Source: Glandiceps talaboti
Lineage: Eukaryota > Hemichordata > Enteropneusta > Spengelidae
Length of the DNA stretch: 64,000 nt
NCBI RefSeq assembly: GCF_964340395.1
Contig: NC_135560.1
Coordinates: 11,444,598-11,508,597, forward strand
Direction: 5' to 3'
Of this stretch, positions 1 to 11,297 are shown one piece after another. Both the position numbers and the translations under genes were made by a program. Numbering within the stretch: position 1 is the first letter of the stretch; each line of letters starts with the position of its first letter. A model generated the notes under the pieces. That model did not search any database and had not been told where the DNA came from. It worked only from the letters and a program-made list of their open reading frames with translations.

Positions 1-925
1 TTTATCAAAATTATTTTAATTTTACCAGATGTCTCTCTCGCTATTTATACCAGCTCAAGATTTGGAGTGAAATGTGTATGTGTGAAGCTGAGTGAATTCA
101 GAACGGTTTAGCAAGCACAAAGATCCTTATCCATCTGTTTGTGCAGACTAAAAGACTGGCATTGTTTTGGTGTCATTCAATTGTACGTAATGAGGAAATA
201 AAAATACACCAGGCAACTCCAGAGGGATTTGGTCTACAAGATATTTGAAATGAGAAAAGTTAATATTCGTGCAGTGCCTTCAGGTGCATATGGATGAAGC
301 GACATGTGAAGGCGTGTTCTGTAGCATGTAAGAGTAGAAGTCCAGTACACAGTTGGTCTATACAATTGATAAAGTAGCCATGCAATATTGCAGAGGTTAT
401 CATTTTTTTTATTAGAAAACTGTCACTTTTGTGTGATTTATGACAAGCGAACAAGTTGTGTCGACCTGCCATAGACTTCTAGAAAGATACACAACACAAT
501 TAGAACCATGTGTATTCTAAATTCAATTACAACCGTTTTGCAAAAATATGTGTAATCTGGATGAATGGCATTCCATAGCATGACATTATAAAAACAAGGA
601 TCATCTCCCAGGCAATTTATGACACGCACACTCAATATTCAAAGTCAGCTCAGGTCATAAAAGGGAGGAAAAATTCCACTTTTTTATACGATGTAACAGA
701 TCTGGTGTCAGTGACACATGGAAAACCTAAAAATGTACAGGGAATTCAAGAAGGCCATGACATAAAGGCTTTTATTACACCCTACATATTACAAACAATA
801 ACACTTAATTTGCATCATAAAAGATTTTTTAATCTCATCTTTTTGGTTCCGAAATTTTGATATTGATTCATACATAAGGATTGCAACATATAAATATGAA
901 TGGAATCAAAGTGTTACTGGCAAAT

Positions 926-1127
926 TTGAATTTTTGTTCAAATAATTTTGGCGGGAAAATTCATAGTACTAATAAGTAGTTTTGGCGGGAAATTTCATAG
1001 TACTAATTTTGTGAGCAGTTTTTGTCAGAAAAATTCTTACAACTTTGTTCAAATACTTTTGGTAGGAAAATTCATACTGGAATACTAATTGCGTTCAAAA
1101 GGTTTCGGCGGGAAAATTCATATTAAT
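926..1127. repeat. degenerate tandem repeat with TTTGGCGGGAAA motifs
   Basis: About four to five degenerate copies of a unit containing TTCAAATA, TTTGGCGGGAAA and TTCATAGTACTAAT follow one another. Exact TTTGGCGGGAAA words lie at 947-958 and 981-992, and a close variant at 1103-1116. The word resembles the E2F consensus, but repetition of a minisatellite unit explains its recurrence without any function. Confidence 0.6.
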
Positions 1128-2689
1128 GAAGTGGAAACATTTTTTACTGGAGATTGAGGGATAGAAAAATGAATCAATGTGGCTATTAATTTTATCTTTT
1201 CACAGCTATGTCTGTTTTGTCTATAGGTATTTAGATTGCACATTCTAAGATTTGATATATGAAAAACTGACTTGATTTATTTCTTCAGATTCTATTTTGA
1301 AACTAAGTAATAAAACAAATTTTGATGACCCCCAACTGTGTTTTAGGGAGGGGGGGGGGGTAAAATGTTTGGTATGAATTACAGCAAATGTTACTTCTGA
1401 AGAAGGAGGGAGGGGGTTGAAATGACTTATGAACTAGTAGTAGTATTTATTTCTTTACTACTAAAATTCTGCTTTGAGAAATGATAGAAAGAAGGGACGA
1501 ACAAATTTCTTTGAAAATTCTCTGGTAATGTTGCTTTACAGTTTTGAGATGTTTAAAAGTTATTTGGCCATTGAGTTTGCCCTATCTGCAGGTTGTGAAA
1601 ACTGTAGCGGTCACACCACAATGATCAATGGAATGTAAAAACCTGATTATAAGCAAATACTACCAGAAACCCAGAACCATACATTTTGTATCTCACATTA
1701 GCAGTAATTTTTTATAACTTATCAACATCTCATAAATAAACATAAAAGCTGTTATCATTGAAGGAGAGAAATTTTCCATTGAAATTTGGTTAGAAGTGCG
1801 GAAATGAAGTTCAGCAATCGCATTGCAGCCAGACACCGCAACCCCCCCCCCCCCCCCAAACAAACGAAGTTTGCTTATTGAGCTTGTGTGACATTGTGTG
1901 ATCATCCCTTAGGCAATTTATTTATTTATTCATTTATTTTTCCCATCAACCGTACAGTACAGCAGCCCACTTACAAATGGGATTGAAAGACGCTAATCTA
2001 CTTTTAAAATACTATTAAAAAGACACGAAAATATAAAAAAATGTGCACATTGCAGTGATTTTGTTTTAAATGGCAAATCATTCTACCAGAGTTTTCCACC
2101 AAATTATAGTGTACCTTAGAAGAAATTGTGTACTTTTCATTGATTTCCTATTATCTGTTTAATACACCAGGGTAACCTAATCTTTGCAAAACCATTGATT
2201 TTTCTTGATGAAATGCTTTGTTTTTTGGAAATATTCTATCTTTGATTATGTAGATGAGGTTATTATAAATTCAGATGAGACATCAAAGATGTAGAAAACG
2301 TAATAAAGTTGTTTAGTTGTTTGATATGTTACCAGTGTTACCATTGCAAAATCACTCGTTTCTGTAGATCAAATTATTTGTTTATTGGGAAATATTTCAA
2401 TCTTTGACTGGATAAGTTTGTTTTAAATTCCGGTGGAGATATCAAGGATGTAGAAAGCCTAATAAAGTTGTTTAGTAGTCAAAAGATGAAGAAGTGATAT
2501 ATCAACACTGTACATCAAGTTTTGCCTTAGTCCTACCAATAAATCAACGTACATTTGTACAACCTTACCTGTGTACAGGGGGATTTGTCATTTTAATGTC
2601 ATTCACTCCATTTAGTTTTAATTTTCAGAATTATACGATGCTTGAATGAACTCTTTCAGAATCCAAATATGCTGCCACAGTGTATTTAT

Positions 2690-3470
2690 GTAGCTCCCCT
2701 GATCAGAATACCAAATTGGTCGAAAAAATTTAAGAAAAAAAAAACAATGACATCACACACTTGTGGTCGTGAAATTACAAATATGCTATAAAAGGTCTTT
2801 GGTTTCCTTGATAAGTCAATCATTTGTAATTATGGCCTCAGAATACCAAATTGGTCGAATTTAGATGAAAAGTTTTTTTTTTTAAAAACGAAATCAAACA
2901 CTTGTCATAAAATTGCAAAAGGTCTTTGGTTTCCTTGATAAGTCAATCATTCATTATTATGGCCTCAGAATACAAAATTGGTCGAATTTGGACGAAAAGT
3001 TTCAAAAAAAACGAAATCAAACACTTGTCATGAAATTACAAAAGGTCTTTGGTTTCCTAGATAAGTCAGTCATTATTATGGCCTCAGAATACCAATTTGG
3101 ATGAAAATTTAAGAAAAAACCAATGAAATTGAACACATGTGGTCATGAAATTACAAAAGGTCTTTGGTTTCCTTGTAAAGTCAGTCATCATAATCATGGC
3201 CTCAGAATACCAAATTGGTCGAATTTGGATGAAAAAAAAAGGCAAATCAAACATTTGTGGTTTTAAAATTATAAATGTGTAGAAAGAGTTCTTTGTGAGT
3301 GAGTCAAATCACTTACTGTATAATCATAGCCTCAGAATACCAAATTGGTTGAATTTGGATGAAAAAAAACCTAAATCAAACACTTGTGGTTTTGAAATTT
3401 AATATAGATATGCAGGAAGAGGTCTTTGGTTTCCTTGATCAGTCAAGCCAATCATAATTGTAGCCTCAAC
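2690..3470. repeat. tandem repeat, about six copies of a 117-138 bp unit
   Basis: Each copy contains, in order, CCTCAGAATACCAAATTGGT, an A-rich stretch, AATCAAACACTTGT, AAATTACAAAAGGTCTTTGG and TTTCCTTGATAAGTCAATCAT. Copies begin near 2700, 2834, 2963, 3080, 3199 and 3333 and differ by small indels and A-run length. Short open frames here are fragments of the repeat, not genes. Confidence 0.8.
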
Positions 3471-4079
3471 GTGTGATGTGGCACTTTACTTGCCATTTTT
3501 GTGCGGAGATAAAAAAAGTCATGAAAATTCATTGCTTGATTATAGGTTGATAATATGTAAACTTTACCTCAGGGTTTGTAATAGAGTTAGCGTAGTTGAG
3601 GCGGTATCCGACATAGCAAATGGCAGAATCGTGTCTGGAGAATTACGGAATATGAAGAATATAGTGGTATCTCATAGACATTCTTAGATTAGTATGCAGT
3701 CAATGTCATCGTATTCATCAATTGCTTCAAGTCGTATCCTTTGAAACTATCTAAGGAGTTCCTTGTGTATGCTGCCAATTTAGTAAAAAAAATTGACCCT
3801 TGACCCGACAATGCCCTAGCGACAAGCTTAATTGATTTTATGTCCCTTCCATTTGTAGTTCTTTTAACGTGTTTGTCCCTACAGAATCGTACACAAATAT
3901 TACCCATGTCATCAGAGTCTGTGATGGGACTGTTCTCAACGTATATAGGGTTTAAGTTAGCTTTACCGCTGACACCGTATGACATTGTACTATGATGTAT
4001 GTGGGCCGAACATAATCTCGACATAATCCCAAAACCGAAGTTGTCATTGAAGCTCTGTCAACACCCATTTAAAAGCTTT

Positions 4080-4650
4080 CAATTGATGGATAGTATATGA
4101 GGGAATTCATACTTTAGTCATAACTTTCTACTTCTGTGATACAAATGTAATATATGGGGGGAATTCGTAATCCATTCACAACGTCCACTTCTCTGATAGT
4201 GTATTGTAGGAGAGGTGGGGGGGGGGGGGGGGGGGTATTTGGTTATTTATACTTTAGTCATAACTTTTTCCTACTGTGATACAAATGTAATAGGAGGGGA
4301 GGGGGGATTCGTAGTCCATTCATAACTTCTACTTCTGTGATAGTGTAGAGGGGGTATTTCTACTTCAGTCATAAGTTTGTACTTCTGTGATGCAAATATA
4401 GTAAAGTATGGGGAATTTATATTTTGGCCATAACTTTCTCTGTGATAGTGTACATGTATGGGAGAATCCATACTTCAGCCATAACTTTCTTGTGTGATAG
4501 TGTGCAGGAGAAGTCATACTTCGACAGTAACTTTCTGCTTGTGTGATAGAGTGTGTGTGTGGTGGGAGGGGGGGAGGGATTTATACTGTAGTCATAACTT
4601 TCTACATGTACTTCTATGATATATATAGGGGATTTCACACATTGGCCATA
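4080..4650. repeat. degenerate tandem repeat with G-rich spacers
   Basis: Recurring words such as CATACTTTAGTCATAACTTT, CTACTTCTGTGATA and ACAAATGTAATA alternate with G-rich segments, including an uninterrupted G run near 4208-4234. Unit lengths vary between roughly 60 and 110 bp. The minus-strand frames at 4271-4638 are translations of this repeat. Confidence 0.65.
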
Positions 4651-4971
4651 TTTTTCTATTTCTAAATGTTGCCAACTTTGAAAGCATAGGGAAAGTTTGT
4701 ATATTTTTTATTCGATGTGTAGAAATTTGTTTTTAAGAAAGTAAAAAAATGGAATATGAAGGATTGTTTCAACTCTTTTCTACAGTTGTTAGGACTGTTG
4801 AACACAACAATGCCATCACTCGGTTAGTAAATTGCTTGAAGAAGTTACTACCCAAAGTCAAGAATTCCTTACTCTCAGTGTGATCGGTAGTCTATCAGCT
4901 AGCCCTCGGATGTTCTTCCGATAAAATACGACACACAGCCGAACAACACTATCGAGGATGGAACATCTGAG

Positions 4972-5321
4972 GTCTAGCGAATGTCATCAGGATATAAATA
5001 ACTGCCAATCAGAGAACCGTATTAGCGACAAGCACAAACAGAGGACAATAGCTAAATTTTCATGCATATTCATCTTAAGGAGGGGCTTGTAAAAATAACC
5101 ACCAATGCGTTAACTAAAATGTGTGAATGACAACGTCTACACACTCATCAAACACAATTACCATAAACTGATAAGACATAGTAATGACATAAATGTGTTT
5201 GTCAACACCTGCATGCAGAGATTGAATATATTATTAAAGTATATATATGCATATATGGCCCAACCCACCGCTTATCGTAATCTCAATGGAATGTCCGGTC
5301 TGAAAATGACATTCGCTAGAC
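4972..5321. other. 16-nt inverted repeat pair, possible small transposon ends
   Basis: GTCTAGCGAATGTCAT at 4972-4987 is the exact reverse complement of ATGACATTCGCTAGAC at 5306-5321, with about 320 bases between. The spacing suggests a non-autonomous element with inverted ends, but I could not define a target-site duplication. It adjoins the foldback repeat that begins near 5519. Confidence 0.35.
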
Positions 5322-5518
5322 TGTTCGGGCAGGCCCTCACATGCGAACTTCGTTCGCTTATAGTTATAGCATCGAAAGAAAGCCCAAACGTCTAGCAGCA
5401 AGACTATGTGATCGGTAGCACACTGTCAAAACGTGTAGCAGGGTTATTTCATTTTGTAGAAATACATATATCCAGTGCAACAGACATACATGTAGACTTG
5501 TTCAAAAAATATGATAAC

Positions 5519-5870
5519 ATACCATGCACAAGCCAGGTTGAACAAAAAATATGGAATTTATACCCGGGTCATTTTTTGTTACAACAACATGCGTCTACAG
5601 CACGACAACGCTTGTCTACGTCACTGGTTTTGCTGTGTTCGAAATATGAGTCAAACATTCGAAATTGCCAATACTTTCCCCTCTTTTTCTTTCATAATAC
5701 TGGCAACGGTATAATTATGTTATTCTTGAATATTTTTCTTCATTCAGCAGGAAAATACTTGTGACATCTAGCAACTCGTAGTGACAATCCCCCTTAGGTC
5801 ACTCGTATTTTTCTTGGCTGAACAAAGAAAAATATTGGTGAATAACATCAAAGTGTCCTTTGTCCTTATC
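5519..5870 (+). mobile_element. foldback/MITE-like dispersed repeat, copy 1
   Basis: This stretch is clearly related to 54247-54640: both contain, in order, ACCATGCAC, a CACGACAACGC-like segment, TACGTCACTGGTT, TGCTGTGTT, an ATTTTTCTTCATTCAGC segment and then CCCTTAGGTCACTCGTATTTT followed by CTTGGC. The left segment GAATATTTTTCTTCATTCAGC and the right segment ending GCTGAACAAAGAAAAATATT are imperfect inverted copies, so the element folds back on itself. It has no coding capacity I recognise. A right-arm-only copy lies at 31376-31470. Confidence 0.65.
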
Positions 5871-7195
5871 GGCTTTACCATGCAAACAAGTTGTACAGGA
5901 TATATATATATATATATCTCACGTAGTACCTCCAATACATGTAGTTCTTTCTTCTGATTTGTCCACATGAGGTCCTTCATACCACATCTTGAGAATCACA
6001 CCGACAGAAAGTTATTGTATTGATGTACGTGTACATTGTATGTGTTTCTGTTACCTGACTATACTGTAGTGTACATGTACTATCTAGGAGGTTGAATGGA
6101 AATAAAAATGCAAATTAGTTCATACATTTATCCCGAATGCATACATGTGAAAGTCACTAGTTTAGTCTCATAATTATTAAGAGGTACATGTATTTGTTCG
6201 TTATCAAAATCTTGTGAAGAATTAGTGTGAATGACTGGCAAGACGTTAAAATCATTTATCCCATAAGTCACTATTTATTTATCGTCTTTGCTATTTCTTC
6301 TGATTTTTCATTTTAAGTAAAAATAAATCCAGGCAAAAAATCCTCTTTGGAAAGCCTTCAATAAATCGAGTCTGAAATCAGTTGAATATTGAATACATAC
6401 AGCATGCCTGGGTCAGATTTCAGGAATATGGAATCCTTGCAACAACAAAAAAAAAAAAAAAAACACTTTTCAAAAATTTCATTTCATATCAATGGCATAA
6501 ACTACATGCATAATTTTGAGGAAATGAAATACTTTGAAGTTACATTTTATAGCATATTTCAAACATTTGATTTGAAACGGTTGATTTCTGTTCCACAACA
6601 GCTGTGTTTCGGTTATTACCAACACATCGATACTTATCTAGTATTTTAATTACTCGTTATAGTCAACAACTTGAGTTTTTGTTAAGAAAAACCTTCTGTG
6701 ATGTAGGATAAACTCCTTGTAATGTTTTGGTCATGTTCTTGCCTTTCCCTCTACTCAAGTACTCAACTCATGTACAGACCAGCTGTTCAAGTTACCACCA
6801 TACATGTTGTACATGTAGCTGGTAAAATGAGAGATCTTGTTGTTGACACAATTTCTTTCACTGGCTCAGTGTTGAATTTGACATTGTAAATTTAACACAT
6901 GTAAAGTCATCATCACTTGAAAGTGAAATTTTTTGGAAGACAACAAAAATAAATGTCCCAATGAGAAAACCAGGAACTATTTATTTCATTTGAAGGTATA
7001 TACCTGTACTGTAGTGTACATATATATGCACATTGTATACTATGATGCCCATCCAATAATTGGTTTAGAGAGAGGAGCACATACAAAACACACATAGAAA
7101 TTTGGCCATATTTATTGTACAGGGATCATGTTATTTACAATGTACTGAAGGGACTATGTTTCCTTGGACTACACAAACGATATGTTAATGAGTAT

Positions 7196-7400
7196 TAAAA
7201 ACAAGACATTTATGGAAATTAAGTCACAGTGAATACATCTCAAAAGCGTGATTCTTGTCCTTTGTAATGACATTATGGTGGCATATTGGAAAGTAAAACA
7301 AGACATTTAAGGATATTAAGTCACAGTGAATACATGGCAAAGGAACACAAAGGCATGATTGTTGTCCATTGTAATGACATTATGGTGGCAAATTGGAAAG
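7196..7400. repeat. two-copy tandem duplication, about 100 bp unit
   Basis: Two adjacent copies share ACAAGACATTTA, ATTAAGTCACAGTGAATACAT, a TGATT-TTGTCC segment and TTGTAATGACATTATGGTGGC. The second copy is about ten bases longer because of a small internal insertion. Confidence 0.75.
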
Positions 7401-7439
7401 TACATAAAGTTCCTGTTTGCATATCTTTTCCATATGTTA

Positions 7440-7890
7440 GCTCTCCCCACTTATGCTCATGCCATGCTACATTGTACATCCAACACACTCACCACCATCT
7501 AACTGTATTTATAAACAGTTATATGTACATTTACTCCACTTACCCTCTCCCTACTTGTACCTCCCATTCAGATTCTGCATCAACACTCTCCCTACCCTCC
7601 CCTTTCCATTCTCCCTACCCTCCTTTCCACTCACACTACACTTTACTACTGTTCATGTACTCCACTTTAACCAGTCTTTCCACCTCCCTATTCACTTTTC
7701 TCCCATTCTACATCCCACACTTTCCTTATCCCCTCCACTTCCCCTCTCCCACATCATGCATGCCACTACCCATATATACTTCCCCCTCTCTATTTTCTCT
7801 CATCTCCCCTCTCTCCACCCACTCATTGCTATTCCCAACTCTATCCTCTGTTTATACTTCTCAGTATTCACCATTGAACACTTCAAACTG
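7440..7890. other. long pyrimidine-rich tract
   Basis: About 450 bases in which the plus strand is dominated by C and T (CTCCC, TCTCC, ACTTCC words). This bias opens two overlapping long frames (7286-7951 and 7453-7929) rich in Ser, Pro, His and Leu that resemble no protein. I regard the tract as low-complexity DNA, not a gene. Confidence 0.6.
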
Positions 7891-8119
7891 TCTAAGATTG
7901 CACACAGCCCTGTTTTCTATCATATATGAGTTGTTTCCTGCTGAGATATGAAAATTACTTGTCTTTTTAGTTTGCTATTCAAATCACAATATGACCCAGG
8001 CAGTGCAAAGGTCACACTGAGACCTTTTCAGCACTTCGAGATCTTTAAGATGTTACGATGACATTTTATTTTTCAATTATGCAAATCACCAGATGCAATA
8101 GACATACAGATTTCAGTTC

Positions 8120-9285
8120 TCAATATTAGCAGTCATCCAAGACACATAGACTACTGAATATTGTATCTAGACTACCAAAGTAACAGTAGTCTAGGACACA
8201 TAGACTACTAAACATTGTATCTAGACTACCAAATTAGCAGTAGTCCAGAACACATAGACTAATAAACATTGTATCTAGACTACCAAAGTAACAGTAGTCC
8301 AGGACACATAGACTACTAAACATTGTATCTAGACTACCAAATTAGCAGTAGTCCAGGACACATAGACTACTAAACATTGTATCTAGACTACCAAATTAGC
8401 AGTAGTCCAGAACACATAGACTACTAAACATTGTATCTAGACTACCAAATTAGCAGCAGTCCAGAACACATAGACTACTAAACATTGCATCTAGACTATC
8501 AAATTAGCAGTAGTCCAGGACACATAGACTACTAAACATTGTATCTTGACTACCAAATTAGCAGTAGTCCAGAACACATAGACTACTAAACATTGTATCT
8601 CGACTACCAAATTAGCAGTAGTCCAGGACACATAGACTACTAAACATTGTATCTAGACTATCAAATTAGCAGTAGTCCAGAACACATAGACTACTAAACC
8701 TTGTATCTAGACTACCAAATTAGCAGTAGTCCAGAACACATACATGTACATGTAGACTACTAAACATTGTATCTAGACTACCAAATAAGCAGTAGTCCAG
8801 GACACATAGACTACTAAACATTGTATCTAGACTACCAAATTAGCAGTAGTCCAGGACACATAGACTACTAAACATTGTATCAGACTACCAAATATGCAGT
8901 AGTCCAGGACACATAGACTACTAAACATTGTATTTAGACTACCAAATATGTAGTAGTCCAGGACACATAGACTACTAAACATTGTATCTCGACTACCAAA
9001 TATGTAGTAGTCCAAGACACATAGACTACTAAACATTGTATCTAGACTACCAAATTAGCAGTAGTCCAGGACACATAGACTACTAAACATTGTATCTAGA
9101 CTACCAAATTAGCAATACCCGGTAGTCCAGGACATGGAATACTAAACATTGTATCTAGACTACAAAATATGCAGTAGTCCAGGACACATAGACTACTAAA
9201 CATTGTATCTAGACTACCAAATTAGCAATACCCGGTAGTCCAGGACATAGACTACTAAACATTGTATCTAGACTACCAAATTATA
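8120..9285. repeat. 54-bp minisatellite, about 21 copies
   Basis: The unit reads approximately GTCCAGGACACATAGACTAC then TAAACATTGTATCTAGACTA then CCAAATTAGCAGTA, repeated with few substitutions from about 8120 to 9285. Some later copies carry insertions (TACATGTACATG near 8744, and ATACCCG near 9113 and 9227). The unit contains short self-complementary words: TAGTCCA/TGGACTA-like ends, TCTAGA and two TAGACTAC blocks. Confidence 0.95.
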
Positions 9286-11297
9286 AGGTGGGAGTGTGTT
9301 AGAAAATCGTAACTGCAACAGTTCTCTTGGCTACCAAACATCTTTGGTGCAATAATTTGCTGATTATCTGACGCCAACAAAAAAATGCGGATACATGCAG
9401 TACTGTACATCCTTTACATTGGTATTACATGTACATCCAAGTTTGAAATGTCACTCTGTGTCAATGAAAAAATATTGAGAAGTGATTTGGCAAAACATAA
9501 ACTCATGGTGCGTGATAGGTAACCTATCATGTTTAAAATCTATAAATTCAATGCTAGCAATCCAATGTATATTTAAAGAAATACTCGTAAAAAAAATGTT
9601 GTCTCAAAAAAAGGATTGTCATGTAACAGACCAAGCTAATAAAGGATTTATTAAATTCAACCATAGTAGAACAGATCTGGATGTTCTTGTTGTGGAACAT
9701 GTCAGGTAATAAGTGAGTGATAAGGTTACCGTAAACGTGGAAATTTTCACTAAAGACTTATTTTCGCTAATTTCGCTAGAGAACAAAAACTCAAAAATAA
9801 GTAGTGACTAAAATGCCTTCTTGCACATGAACATAATGTACCAGTCTGGTCATTAGTAAAAAAATTAGTCTTTGAGAACTCGCTGAAGACTGTAAAATCG
9901 CAAAAGTTGCAAAAATATCTAGGTGTACGGTATCTTATTTCACCAAGTTTTATGTTTTCAGAATATAAAATCTACATACATGTACAGGACTAATTCTAAA
10001 TTAGCTGTCTGTTATTCGGATCCATTTGTAACTGTGGTCTGTTGCAGTTCTTTATTTGCATATATTTAGATTTTCCCCTTTTTATATGGGCTTGGAGGCC
10101 AAGTTAAAGAATAAATTAAAAAAAAAATTAAACTTACTGTAAATGTAGCATATAAAAACTTTCGCTGCCAGTAAAAGGGATTTTAAGTGTAGCAAATTCA
10201 TGACTAGTTTTTCTCACCTGCAAAAAAATATTGTGCTCTGTATAATAAGTATTTATTAGATATAGTATTCATATAGGCATTCAATGTAGTGTTTAGTCAG
10301 AATACCATGCGTGTGTTAATGTTATACATATGAATAATACAAAATGTATGTGGGAGTGCAAAAGTGACGAGTAAAACCGTCCTGATCAATGAGTACATTG
10401 TACAAGCCAATCTTTCAAATTAATATTCTTTTACATAGGATAAAAGCAAGATACAAGCTTATGTAGGTATTAGAAAACCTGACAAATATCTGTATAGTTA
10501 CTGAAAACGAATGATGCACCGCAAGTTCTAATAAATAGTAAAGTATGCTGAGAAAGATCTAAAAAACGCCATGTGCACCAAAAAGAACTCAAACATGCAT
10601 TCTGAAAGATAGAATGGACGTAGTGAGATGGTAGGAATGAACTAAATAGTTTGTTCATTTCATTAGGTTCTAAAATTCCCAGGCGGAAAGTAATTTCCTC
10701 CTCCTTCAACCTCAATTGGTCTTCATAATCAGAAACCTTGCAAATACCTGATATCTGATACATTGTGATAGTTAGCATACATTTTGTATAATATTTTTAT
10801 ATATATGTATGTACATGTATATGTTGACCATTTATCCATTTGTACATAAGGCCATATTCAAATTGTTCATTCTGCAGTGAATTCAAATGTCCAATCAAAG
10901 ACTTCTGCAAACAGCTGTGTTAAGATATGCTTATAAATATTCTACAAACTGCTTTATCTGTCTGCTGTCACTGTGACATACATTTGTACATGTATATGTT
11001 CTTTGCATGGATCCCCCACCCCACCCCCATCTACATCTAAAAAAAACTACATAGCTTTCCTCCCTGCTACTACTACTACTACAACTACTCATCATCGTTG
11101 CCTGCAGTGCATGCACTAGAACAGTGAATTTTGTGAATGTTTGTGAAGAAAGCAGTGATGTACATGTATCATGGCCGTGTTGTATTCAAAACTGCATGCA
11201 AGATTTTTTGAGATGTCAGAGAGAGAAATAGAGATAAGAGAGAGAGAGATATCAGTGGTGTGCCCCTGAGTCTGGATTGATATCTCTTCCAATACAG

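Larger units (their letters stand above)
1..11297. other. gene-poor repeat-rich stretch upstream of basonuclin exons
   Basis: I see no open reading frame with recognisable protein similarity or credible splice structure here on either strand. The stretch is AT-rich, with many homopolymer runs (G runs near 1350 and 4210, a C run near 1842) and at least six tandem repeats listed separately. Because the first basonuclin exon visible in this window (11298) starts inside the conserved region, much of this DNA may be intron of that gene. I looked for the expected upstream exon (the Cys-rich segment ending in a CKHGWVAH-like motif in vertebrate basonuclins) and did not find it. Confidence 0.6.

Noticed and set aside
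7286-7951. 221-residue Ser/Pro/His-rich frame
   Set aside because: The pyrimidine bias of the tract removes stops in more than one frame. No protein similarity is seen.
8120-9285. CRISPR-like array
   Set aside because: Repeats are contiguous 54-bp units without unique spacers, in a eukaryotic genome. It is a minisatellite.
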